64,000 nt of DNA from Riptortus pedestris. Lineage: Eukaryota; Arthropoda; Insecta; Hemiptera; Alydidae. Below the pieces are notes generated by a model that made no database searches, was not told the origin of the DNA, and worked only from the letters and a program-made list of their open reading frames with translations. Below are positions 21,141-31,577 of this stretch, piece by piece (positions within the stretch are counted from its first letter, which is position 1; every line of letters begins with the position of its first letter). The stretch spans positions 14,562,501-14,626,500 of the forward strand of contig CM032230.1 of the NCBI GenBank assembly GCA_019009955.1, read 5' to 3'. A program made the position numbers and the translations under genes.

Positions 21141-21480
21141 GAGGAATAACATGCCTATTGCAGAAGGACGCGGTATAACCCCTTACAGAAGAATTATATG
21201 CACAAAATTACAACATTCCCATAGAGAGTATAAACATGCCCTTATATAAGATTAACATGTCCTTACAGAGGGATTCTATGGCGTTGCGGAACAATAAAAC
21301 ACGACTACTTAGTGTGACTATATGCCCTTATTGAGGAATAACATGCCCTTAGAAAGTATAAACATGTTCTTACAGAGGAATAATATCTCCTTGTTGAAAG
21401 ATTATATATTTTAGAGACATTGTATGCAGTAATGGGATTGTATTTCGTTAATGATAGATTGCATGCTGTTGCAAAGTTAT
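21141..21480 (+). repeat. Decayed edge of the minisatellite
   Basis: Irregular words such as AGAGGAATAACATGCC, CTTACAGAGGGATTCTATGG and CTTACAGAGGAATAAT recur at uneven spacing: diverged units at the array margin. Confidence 0.7.
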
Positions 21481-22690
21481 TATATTTGGAGTGATGATTA
21501 AATAAAATTCTACTTCGTTTCCTGACTTACTTTAAGTATATATTGGATTTATGGTCTTGTTGGTTATTTAGATTTGAGCTGGTCACTCCTTTTTCCAATC
21601 TGGTATTAACCTAGCAGCTTCCCTTTGGTTGGTGATCTGTGGAGTTTCGAATAACCCCCGATACATTTAATTAGCCGACTGATAGAGGAGGGGCTTGATA
21701 TTAGGAGCCTTTATTGGCAGATATATCGTTACAGGTCACACCTGATGGCTATCTAATTATCGAGGTAGTTAAGTGGTCGGTGACCTTATATCGTCTACAA
21801 TCACGATCTCATTCCCTCCAGCTCTTTTCATCATACCGCCTCGTCTCCCTTTATCCCTAATAGACATATGATCCCAGATAATGGATTAACCATCAAGATT
21901 TGAGTAATTAAACTTAGCACTGCTTTAATCTATTTGAATATTTGATTGGCAAAACGTAGGCTGACAATTTCATAGCATTGAGTGCAAACCACCCAAGAAG
22001 GCCCATACATTGCTCATTCAAAAGGTTATATTGAAAGAAGATTTATTGTTGGGTATTGTTGCAAAGTGCACCGAAAGTCCAGGATATCCTGAGCTTCCAT
22101 GGTAATAATGGATACCTCTTCTCGTGGGTAACACACCAGACCTGTGTCTTCAGCAACAACACTCCATGTCGTACTAGATTATTTCATTGTCTGTGCAAAA
22201 GTTTTTTCTGGTTTGATTACGGTAAACGCACAGCTAAATAAAATGTACACTGTTAGACCTTGAACACAGCACTTCTAGTCCATAGACAGACGAAGTCCTC
22301 TTCCCTACTGTAGCTGCCCGTTTCCGTTGTTGTATAAAAGGTATGAAAGTTACTGAAACTTCAGGCTGTTGGTACATTACTCTACTAAGTACAATTAATC
22401 GAGGAAAATGGTTGTTTTTGTGTCTGATTGCAGGCTGTGAGTGGATCGCCGCCATGTTTTTGTCGTGTTGTCAGTTGAGCTTTGGGAGGCCGACCTTCTC
22501 TGCTATAAATACCTGAGCAGTGGACGGATTTAAACTGAACCATTTCCTCTTGCCAATCCGCATTTAATACGAGTGCTTCCTATTTCGGGAGCTCCCACTT
22601 CTTCCTGGAAGAGCGGCCGTTCTCTTCAAACGCCGCTTCTCAGCGCCTTAACAATCTCTGCTGCCCCAGATTCACCTGCCCCGGACTAAT
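21481..22690. other. Unassigned 1.2 kb
   Basis: No recognisable frame. The last 250 bp are less AT-rich and contain GCTATAAATACC at 22502-22513, a possible TATA box, but I see no gene or conserved start element downstream. Confidence 0.4.
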
Positions 22691-23385
22691 GTCAAGTCGT
22701 TGCAGCAAAGTTTGGGCTTCCCTCCCAGGAATCCTCTTGATCCTTGGGGTTTATCATCTACTCACAATTTCATAATACTCTTTAGAAGTGGTTCAATTAA
22801 CGAATTGACTCATTCAATTAATGTCTTTAACTCTTGCCTAGACAAGATTGTTCCTAACAATAAGACTTCTTTATATGAATGACCTCCTATAATCCCGATG
22901 TTCGATGTTCCTTCTGTGTTCGTTGTTTAGTCCAAAGAACCATTGTAATTCTACAAGCAGAAACATACTCGCTAGAATTGGCCCAATTAACGAATTGAGT
23001 CATTCAATCAATGCCTCCAACTCTAGCCCAGATGAATGTCACGGTGTTGCAGCAAGGTTGGGCTTCCTTCTAGAAATCCTCTACATCCTTTGGGTTACCA
23101 TCTACTCACAATTTCATTCTACTCGATAGAAGTGGTTCAATTAACGAATTGAGTCATTCAATTAATGCCTCCAACTCTTGCCACGACAAGATTCTCGTCT
23201 TGTTTCTAACAATAAAACGTCTTTATATAAATGCCATCCTATAATTCCGGTGTTCGATAGCTCTTTCTATGTCTGTTGTGAGTGCAATGAACCATAATAC
23301 TACTATAGAAAGTAGAATACAATCTGCTTTAAAATCCGTGAAACTATTCTTACAGACGCAAGGCGAGGTCATTTGGGCATTCAAA
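22690..23385 (+). repeat. Direct duplication of about 348 bp
   Basis: GTTGCAGCAAAGTTTGGGCTT (22698) recurs as GTTGCAGCAAGGTTGGGCTT (about 23046); both are followed by ATCCTC, ATCTACTCACAATTTCAT, GGTTCAATTAACGAATTGA and later CGACAAGATT, AACAATAA and TTCTTTATAT/CGTCTTTATAT words. A third partial unit (CCAATTAACGAATTGAGTC) at 22980 shows a shorter internal period. Confidence 0.85.
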
Positions 23386-24191
23386 TTGTAATAAATCCAT
23401 TTTTCAGACAATCGTGATGGACGTGGGATGGTAGATAACAATAAAAAACAAAAGGCCTTCCTTCGATAAACAGGTTATCTGAGAGCTACAGAGCGCTTAA
23501 AAAATCTAACACTTCAGTACAATTAAATTGCCAAGTATCAACATAGGATAGGCATGACACATAATATAATAAAATAGGATGGTTCTTTAAAATGTACAGG
23601 GTACATAATGTCAAGTCGTCCAAATGACATATTCGGTACTTCAACTGTTTATTATTAGTTCTATTTTATATCTTCTTAAACATATAAAGATTTATAATCT
23701 CGTAGCAATCGTAGTTTTGCTTCTGAACCTTGAGTGAAGATCCAGCTTGGATTTGTGCTCGTAATGCGGAAGAAAAGCAGTAAGTAGTTTTTGTCACATT
23801 ACTACTGATATATCCTCAAGCAGGTGGTTGTTCCTCTGATTAGGAAGTTTATGATTCCTACAATGAGAGAAGGAAGAGCCCCACGAGATAGATACGTTGG
23901 TATCCCGTACTTTGCATCAGCTGACTAGTGCTATGCATTTGCTAGTTTGTGTGTGCAGACTACAACAGGTCTCAGTCTCGCGTTTTCGGTGTCTTGGGTG
24001 TCAACTGAGCATTAGGAGGAATATTGATCCTGCTCACTACATACACTACTCCAAATTAAACTAGCCGATCCACCTGCTTGTTAATACGGCATGGCCGCAC
24101 CAAACTAACACTTGCTGGTCAACACAGACAGCGCTATTTGCTCAACTTGCGCTTTACGACTTGCTAAAATTGGGTTTACGAGAAATGAAAA
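23386..24191. other. No recognised feature
   Basis: No frame or repeat shared with the rest of the window. Confidence 0.4.
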
Positions 24192-24743
24192 ATCCGTCAC
24201 ACTGGGGCTGCGTAAACTAAGCAGATTTCCCTCGTGAAGTTTTAGAATAGAGAAATCTGCATACGAGTAACAGTAGTAGTAACGAGTCTCTAAACCAATT
24301 TCACGATAGCCGAACAGTTACGGAAACGTCCGAACTAGCCTTTGGCGGAAACTCACGAATAGAACCGACATCAGCTGATCTCATCTCGTCCGTTATCCGC
24401 ACACATTAAATATAAATGCAAATATCTTGGTTAATATCCAAGATAGAGAATAAATGCACAGAACAATATTTATAGTAAATTTAATTTACAATAAGATTGG
24501 TTATACGAGTTTTCGATCGGACTTATAGTAACGGAGATATTTCAAATTTTCGAAATTTCCGTTTCTATATCCCCCCCCCACTGATCAGAGAATGTCGACA
24601 TACACCATGGTGAATGTCGACATTCTCCAGATTTCGTTGTTTCACTGTACCTAGGAAATATCGATGGACATTTGAAGAAATTTATAGAAAATCGCGTCAT
24701 GAGTACGACCTCAGTAGCTGATTTTCCTTAAGGGAAATCTGCT
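24192..24743 (-). mobile_element. HINE copy, core replaced by a short palindrome
   Basis: 3' end TCCGTCACACTGGGGCTGC at left; 5' end CTTAAGGGAAATCTGCT at right. In place of the (TA)n and its flanking blocks there is a perfect inverted repeat, GAGAATGTCGACAT (24585-24598) and ATGTCGACATTCTC (24611-24624), around ACACCATGGTGA. Confidence 0.9.
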
Positions 24744-25003
24744 AAAACCTCCACATCAGTTATTCTCCTACGACTTAAAAGAATTAGTGACGCAAACCAT
24801 TAACAACATATTTACCTACCCACACAAAATTCATATACCAATACTTCAAAGTTATCATATACTTACATAAAGTAAGTCTTCGCAAATTATTCATTGTTCA
24901 TCAATCAATTAAATAAGTTGTTCGTTATTTTTTAATAATTAAAATATTTTTTATTTAGCTAAGGCCAATCAAATAGTTTCCTTTTAGTGGATGAATAATT
25001 TAA

Positions 25004-25216
25004 AATGCAATTTTAACTTGGCGCCCCGTGATTTCACCCGGTGATTTTGCGCTCTCTATCGGTCGCCATCTCAACCCCTCTTCTAAAGATTTCGCCGGTG
25101 GAAGGTCAGTTAACTGTTTCTCAGTTCCCATGCCCCTTGTTCATCTTGTTGTGGCTGCTAGCAAGAACCTTTCCTCCTTCACTCTGGGAATCTGCTTCCC
25201 TTCCACATGTTACTAG
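25004..25216 (+). pseudogene. Possible NRF-domain-like coding fragment
   Basis: An open stretch in a locally GC-richer segment ends SSFTLGICFPSTCY. Together with SPGDFALSI near its start and GGRSVNCFS in the middle, this resembles the N-terminal domain of nose-resistant-to-fluoxetine proteins, which has a PG-x-[FY]-x2-C-[LI]-x-I segment, a G-x-YC segment and an LG-[IL]-C-[VIL]-PS-[ST]-C segment in that order. The first cysteine is Ala here and the YC is NC. A stop follows the Cys-Tyr, no convincing splice sites bracket it, and no acyltransferase transmembrane domain follows. It may be a worn exon or retro-copy, or chance resemblance. It is the only segment here that I would test as host-derived. 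Confidence 0.27.
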
Positions 25217-25259
25217 TTGGAATTGTACACAACTTACTTCTGTCATCACGTTTTCTTGG

Positions 25260-25480
25260 ATTACTGAAATTAGAGTGATTGAGATAAAAAGTATTCTGAT
25301 TCTTTTTAATCTTTATAAATTGCAGTATTAGGTAAAATAAATAGTTTTAAATAGAATGATTACCTTATATTCAGCTGTATTTCAGTAAAGGTTTTTCTTC
25401 CCGGTCAAGCATGTTTCTATACATTTATTAAGCTTTGAGAGGTAGGGGGACGTGACTTGTTTGTTTTCAATTCAGACACT
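25260..25480 (+). mobile_element. HINE variant-C internal fragment
   Basis: TATTCTGATTC, AATTGCAGTATTAGG, AAATAGTTTTAAATAGAATG and a TTTTTCTTCCCGGT block match 3.48-3.60 kb and 26.1-26.9 kb. Confidence 0.6.
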
Positions 25481-25507
25481 TATGCAGATTTACTGAACAG
25501 TGCTTTT

Positions 25508-25630
25508 AGCAGATTTCCCTCGAGGGAAATCAGCTATTGAGGTCGTACTCATCACGCAATTTTTTAAATTTTTCTTCAAATGTCCATCGATCCTGCCTAG
25601 TAAAAGACAAAAATGAGGTCCGTTAAAAAT

Positions 25631-25661
<31 letters not shown>

Positions 25662-26200
25662 CTGTGTGTTTGCGTCTGTTACCGCGGTCGCAATTTTTGT
25701 TTGATCGTTACCAAACTGTAAAAAGAAAAGAAAGATCAAGATCTTTAATGGCTGAAATTGGACCAGAGGAAGGAGGGGGGGGGGGTTAGACGGGGATTTT
25801 CGAAAATTTGACATATATCCGTCACTATAAGTCGGATCAAAAAAGTATATAGAACCGATTATTAATTAAATTTGTTATAAATATGGTTATATTCATTTAT
25901 TGTCTATTTGAATATTAACCGCGATGTTTGCATTTTTATTAAGTGTGTGTGTGGATAACGGACGAGATGAGATCGAGTATTGTCGTCAGTTTTCGGATTA
26001 GTTCGGCCTTTTCCGTAACTGTTCGGCTCTCATGTAAGCTTCTTCAAACCGTTCTTGTGTAAGCTTTTACTTTGTGAGACATATGTAAATACGTTATGTT
26101 CACCCCCCCCCCTTCTTTATTTCTTGGACTATTAAAAATTGAGTTATTAAAATATAAAATTATTCTGATTCATTATAACTTGGAGTACTAGATATAGTAA
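25508..26200 (+). mobile_element. HINE copy, variant C, 3' end missing
   Basis: 5' end AGCAGATTTCCCTCGAGGG. The core is (GT)n (25637-25660) rather than (TA)n. It passes through GACCAGAGGAAGG, GATGTTTGCATTTTTATTAA and the variant-C TCTTGGACTATT and GGAGTACTAGATATAG words, then meets an inverted copy head-on. Confidence 0.85.
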
Positions 26201-26217
26201 ATAGATAGCAAAAAACA

Positions 26218-26653
26218 GTCCGTCACGCAGGGGCTGCGTAAACTAAGTAGATTTCCTAAGCAGAAGTTTTATAATAGAGAAATTTTAGAATAGAGAGTCA
26301 AACTGTTACGGGAAGGTCCCGAACTAGCCCTTGACGGAAACTCACGACTAGACCCGAAGTTAGCCGAACTCATCTCAGAAGCTAAAACAGAAAATGCAAA
26401 TATCTCGCTTAATATACAAGATAAAGAATAAGTGTATATAACAATATTTATAGTAAATTCAATTTTGAATAATATTGGTTCTAAACAGTTTTTCGATCCT
26501 ACGTAAAGTAACGGAGATATTTCGAATTTTCCCCCCTCTAAACTGATCCGATTTCAGCTATTAACAAACTTGATCTTTATTTTTACATAAAACGATTAAA
26601 TATCGAGTTTCGTGACGATCAAACAAAAATTGCGACCGCTAGAGCGTTATCAG

Positions 26654-26710
<57 letters not shown>

Positions 26711-26857
26711 GATATATATATATATATATATATAATTTTGAACCGCCCTCAGTTTCTTCCTCTCCGGGGTAGGATCGATGGAGATTTGAAGAAATTTTTC
26801 GATACTCGCGTCATGAGTACGACCACAATAGCTGATTTTCCTTAAATGAAATCTCCT
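26218..26857 (-). mobile_element. HINE copy, complete
   Basis: 3' end GTCCGTCACGCAGGGGCTGC at left, 5' end ATGAAATCTCCT (worn) at right. (TA)n core 26657-26733, 77 bp with TGTA and GATA interruptions. Confidence 0.9.
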
Positions 26858-26859
26858 AA

Positions 26860-27127
26860 AAGTTAATGTTTTATATTCAGATATATATCCGTAATTGTTT
26901 TTCTTTCCGGTGAAGAATATGTCTATGTACCAGTTCAGCTCTGAGTGGCTGGCAGACCTATTTGTATACAATTCCGTTTGGTGCTTATTAAAATTAACTG
27001 AAAGATTTCTCATTAATCGTTTATATTTACTCACGGTGGTGTTAAGTTTTACCAGTATGCAGATTTCTCTATTGTAAAACTTCACGTGGGCAATTTTCTT
27101 AGTTTGCGCAGCCCCTACGTGACGGAC
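26860..27127 (+). mobile_element. HINE variant-C 3' half
   Basis: ATTCAGATATATATCCG, CTGAAAGATTTCTCATTAATCG, CACGGTGGTG, GTATGCAGATTTC then GCGCAGCCCCTACGTGACGGAC. Probably the continuation of the plus copy at 25508, displaced by the inverted copy between them. Confidence 0.8.
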
Positions 27128-27132
27128 ATTTC

Positions 27133-27912
27133 AGCAGATTCCCCTTAAGGGAAATCAGCTATTGAGGTCGTACTCATGACGCGATTTTCGAAAAATGTCT
27201 TCAAATGTCCATCGATCCTACCCATGAGATGACGAAAATGAGGTCCATTCAAAACTATATATATATATATATATATATATTGGTATTTAACCGTTTTATG
27301 TAAAATGAAAGGTCAAGTTCGTTAACGGCTTAAATCGGAGCAGTGGTAGGGGTGGGGGTTTAGAGGAGGGAATTTCGAAATATCTACGTTACTATACGGC
27401 GGATCGAAAATGTGTATAGAACCAAACTTATTACAAATTATTATTATTATTTATTTATTAACGTCCACTTTTTGCAACTTAGGCTAATCGGGACGGGTTA
27501 TCTACAGGTTACCACCCTTTTCTAGCCAGGGTAGGATTTTAGGACGTTATTTAATGAATTTCGTCACTAAATAATTTCCTTTGCCCAGGCAAGAATCGAA
27601 CTCGCCACTCTAGGTTTACCATGTGAGATAAAGGTCAACGCTTTAACTCGCATGGCTAACCTGAGCCCCATTTATTACAAATTAAATTTACTATAAATAT
27701 TGTTATGCACATTTATTCCCTATCATGAATATTAACCGTGATATTTGCATTTTTATTAAGTGTAACGGACAAGCTATGGTCGCTTCTATTCGTTCCCGCC
27801 GAAAGCTAGCTCTGCCGTTTCCGTAACTGTTCGGCACTCGTGTGGAGATTTCTCTATTGTATTACTTCACGTGGGAAATCTGCTTAGTTTACGCAGCCCC
27901 TGCGTGGCGGAC
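27133..27912 (+). mobile_element. HINE copy, complete, hosting a SINE
   Basis: Starts AGCAGATTCCCCTTAAGGG five bases (ATTTC) after the previous 3' end, so head-to-tail tandem. (TA)n core 27257-27281; the GTCTGTTAACG block next to it is deleted. 3' end ACGCAGCCCCTGCGTGGCGGAC. The SINE at 27441-27671 splits the TTATTGCAAATTAAATTTAC block. Confidence 0.92.
27441..27671 (-). mobile_element. tRNA-derived SINE with target duplication
   Basis: Reverse-strand copy: head GGGGCTCAGGTTAGCCATGC at right, box B GCGAGTTCGATTC near 27592-27604, body hairpin, tail ATAATAATAAT at left. 13-bp target duplication TTATTACAAATTA at 27428-27440 and 27672-27684. Confidence 0.93.
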
Positions 27913-28190
27913 TATTTTTTATTTACGTGACAGAGTTCTTTTAGCTACGACACCCGCCTTATCAAGCTCCTTAATCATTGGGGATTTTGAGCAAGGTGAG
28001 ACAAGGGTCAGCACTGCTTCCAATAGCTCTATTGTATAATGGTGGAATGTTATTGGCTGTACATCTCGGTTGCAGGCTGCCACCATGTTGGACAGACCTC
28101 AAGCTAGGAATGCATTTGCATCTCATTAGCCCTAATCACTCTATCAGCTGATATTGGCAACAGCTATTCGACAATACTCATGTCTAGCCC

Positions 28191-29224
28191 ATATGACACA
28201 CCATCGACAACGCTCCTCGTATGTACCCCTCCAATATCAAATGTTTTAACCATAATACGAGGTGCGGCTATTAAATAACGAGACTGACGCTGTAAAACAT
28301 TTTATTTTTATTTCATACATTTTTACTTATTATCACCTTCAATATACACCCCTCCTTTATCCCTACAACGCTCCATGCGAACCTTCCATTGTTCGAAACA
28401 GTGCTGAAAGTATTTTTTTGTCAGCTCCTTCAGGACGCGTGCCGCTTTCTCTTTCATAGCTTCAACAGACTCAAATTTTGTTCCTTTTAATGCAGATTTC
28501 ACTTTAGGAAACAGATAGAAGACGCACTGCACAAGATACGGCGAATAAGGTGGAAGGTCTAACACTGGGATGATGAATTTGGCTAGAAGCCTCTTAACAG
28601 AAAATGTGGAATGAGCCGGCGCATTGTCTTGGTGGAGAACCCATGACTTGTCCTTCCACAATTCAGGTCGTTTTTTCCTTATTCTTTCGCGGAGTTCAGC
28701 AAGAACGTGAAGGGAGTAATGTTGATTAATCGTTTGACCTTCAGGGACCCAGTGTAGGTTCACAATCCCATGAATATCGAAAATTCTAGCTTTTTTGGCT
28801 CTCGGTGAAGATGGGATCTTCCAGAGCATGTATTTGCGCTTTGTTTCAGTATCATACATAAAAAACCATGATTCGTCACATGTTATTATCCTTTCCAGTA
28901 AGTTTGGGTAATTTTCAATGGTTGAAATCTGCATTAAAAGGAACAAGATTTGTGTCTGTTGAAGCTGTGAAAGGAAAGCGGCACGCGTCCTGAAGGAGCT
29001 GACAGAAAAAGACTTGTTTCGAACAATGGAAGGTTCGCATGGAGCGTTGTAGGGATAAAGGAGGGGTGTATATTGAAGGTGATAATAAGTAAAAATGTAT
29101 GAAATAAAAATAAAATGTTTTACAGCGTCAGTCTCGTTATTTAATAGCCGCACCTCGTATTATGGTTAAAACATTTGATATTGGAGGGGTACATAGGAGG
29201 AGCGTTGTCGATGGTGTGTCATAT
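28191..29224. repeat. Long inverted repeat around a mariner relic
   Basis: Arms 28191-28501 and 28923-29224 are reverse complements with scattered differences, spacer about 420 bp. The arms hold the mariner 3' coding end, its terminal repeat (ACGAGGTGCGGC at both ends, TA at 28256-28257 and 29158-29159) and, outside that, about 66 bp of non-mariner flank (GACACACCATCGACAACG). A normal mariner does not duplicate its flank. Confidence 0.9.
28323..28930 (-). pseudogene. mariner transposase, truncated
   Basis: The reverse-strand frame carries the second half of a D,D34D mariner transposase: ITCDESWFF (first catalytic Asp), ETKRKYMLWK, a jump over the usual linker to DIHGIVNLHWVPEGQTINQHY, LRERIRKKRPELW, LHQDNAPAH (second Asp), LDLPPYSPYLVQCVFYLFPK and the C-terminus to a stop at 28323. 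Family members have SPDLAPCDF in the PPYSP region; here both acidic residues are changed (Tyr and Val), so the third catalytic Asp is lost. The N-terminal helix-turn-helix half is missing; upstream codons in the same frame are translation of the inverted duplicate of the element's own end. Dead copy. Confidence 0.93.
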
Positions 29225-29873
<649 letters not shown>

Positions 29874-30310
29874 TTTTTTAATAATGTAATGGACCATATA
29901 ACTCTTAATTATAGAAAGTATTCAGTCATCCAAACCATGTATGAATAAAATTTCTTTTCTCTTGTTGCAGTACAAAGCCCAACGGTGGCAGCTGTTTTAG
30001 GTACCTCATAACCGCCATTAATAATACTCTTTTGTAAGTCTCGATTGTAAACTGTATATTCATATTGGTTTGAATTAAATAAACATAAAATACACTTAAG
30101 GGCAACTGGCGTTTGACATGAATTAATGTTTGGGTGAAGAGAAGGGGAGGGGCAGTATACTTTACTTGGTGCAATCTTTTATGACGTTAAAAAATAAAAT
30201 ATAATTGAATTATTAAAGATAAAATTAAACATGGATTTGAATTAATTTATTGAGTTGACTTGTCTTGAGAATGTCAATATTTCTACGCAAATTACTTGCT
30301 TCATACCTTA
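29874..30310. other. No recognised feature
   Basis: AT-rich sequence without shared repeats or frames of note. Confidence 0.4.
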
Positions 30311-30319
30311 TTTTACAAA

Positions 30320-30687
30320 AGAAAATTATAAAATAAATGTTACTCTAAAGGAAAAAGTAAACAACTTTTGTTATGTGCAAGATGGCCGAAAAACCAATAG
30401 GAAACGAAATATCGCTATTTTTAATTTTAGGCCTCCCTTATAACCCCCACTCCTGTTCGTCTCAGAGAATTTTAACATAGCCTAAAGTCTAAGTTGGGTT
30501 AGTAGTAATATACATACCAAGTTTCATGTAATTCGGTTTAGCCGTTTATGCGTGAAAAGGTATCAAACAAACAGACACCAAAGAAATAAAATGCAATAAT
30601 GATGTCTATGACATGTGAAACGAAAAGTTATCGTGAAATTTTGCGAAAAAAGTCAATGTACAGACAGAGGTTACAATTTTATATATA

Positions 30688-30690
<3 letters not shown>
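30320..30690 (-). mobile_element. Helitron 5' portion
   Basis: Reverse complement of the start of the Helitron at 58604: AAAATTGTAACCTCTGTCTG, TTTCACATGTCATAGACATC, CGCATAAACGGC, AACTTGGTATGTATATTAC, ATAGCGATATTTCGTTTCC. The 3' part is missing. Its (TA)-rich 5' end fuses with the (TA)n of the next HINE. Confidence 0.82.
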
Positions 30691-30734
<44 letters not shown>

Positions 30735-30738
<4 letters not shown>

Positions 30739-31218
30739 CTGTTAACGCTCTAGCGGCCGCAATTTTTGCTTGATCGTTACCAAACTCCATATTTAGACGT
30801 TTTATGTAAAACTAAAGATCAAGTTTGTTAACGGCCAAAATCGGGTCAGTGGGAGGGGGGGGGGTTTGGGGGGAAGGATATTCGACAATTTGAAATATCT
30901 CCGTTAATGTACGTCGGAACTAAAATTTGTATAGAACCAATCTTATTGTAAATTAAAAGATCTGTAAATGATGTTATGTACATGTTTTCATTATCTTTAA
31001 TATTAGCCGAGATATTTGCGTATTTTAGTTTTCGGCCTTCGGTAAACCCCCTCTCCTACTCATGTCATGCCAACTATAAGCTGTTATATTATGAATCACT
31101 TTATTTGAAGCTAAGTAACAAATATTGTTCTTATTTAACTTTTACGTTTTGAGATAAATGCAAATGTGGGACCCAAGTTGGAAATCTGCTTAGTTAACGC
31201 TGCCCCTGCGTGACGGAC
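30735..31218 (+). mobile_element. HINE 3' half, variant B
   Basis: Starts at GTCTGTTAACGCTCTAGCGG directly after (TA)n 30683-30734, continues through all 3' blocks including variant-B TAAGCTGTTATATTATGAATC, ends AACGCTGCCCCTGCGTGACGGAC. The 5' half is replaced by the Helitron piece. Confidence 0.88.
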
Positions 31219-31225
31219 TTTTTCA

Positions 31226-31560
31226 TATTTAATAATATTGGAACTCAAGACACTACGGAAATTCTGATAGAGCATGTACTCTTGACAAGATTACTCAAAT
31301 ATTTCTTCAAGCTTCAAGTTTTGGCTGTGTGTTCATATTTCTGGCCGAAGTTTCGCTAGACTTAGTTCTAGCATCTTCAGGGTTCTTTCTGAGATTGAAG
31401 AGTTACTTACAGGTATTTCATGGTCCTCTCTCTGCTGCCTGTTCCTTTGTCATTATGACTTCTTTGTATATTTCATTCTAGGTGGTGTACAGGCTTCCAA
31501 AGATTATTTAATCTATAACCGTTTTCTCCGTTTAAATTGACTTTCGCCAATAATATATAT
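31226..31560 (-). mobile_element. Retroelement tail with hammerhead-like core
   Basis: The reverse strand contains CCCTGAAGATGCTAGA, a loop, TCTAGC and GAAACTTCGGCC (31340-31382): CUGANGA, a 6-bp stem (GCTAGA/TCTAGC), then GAAA. A diverged copy lies at 42050-42260, and flanks of both share CTGAAGAGTT and TGCTGCC words. Tail segments of this kind are known from Penelope-like retroelements. No reverse transcriptase frame is present. Confidence 0.5.
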
Positions 31561-31577
31561 ATTCTTATGTATTTGTA

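Noticed and set aside
22502..22513. TATA-box-like GCTATAAATACC
   Set aside because: No start element, downstream gene or repeat boundary supports a promoter; AT-rich DNA yields such words by chance.
26639..27085. 148-codon reverse-strand frame
   Set aside because: It crosses two HINE copies and a (TA)n core (tyrosine/isoleucine run); no domain, no conservation of frame among other HINE copies.
28131..28190. Possible HINE 5' end left of the mariner inverted repeat (CAGCTATTCGACAATACTCATG)
   Set aside because: The resemblance to CAGCTATTGAGGTCGTACTC is short and the surrounding blocks do not match.
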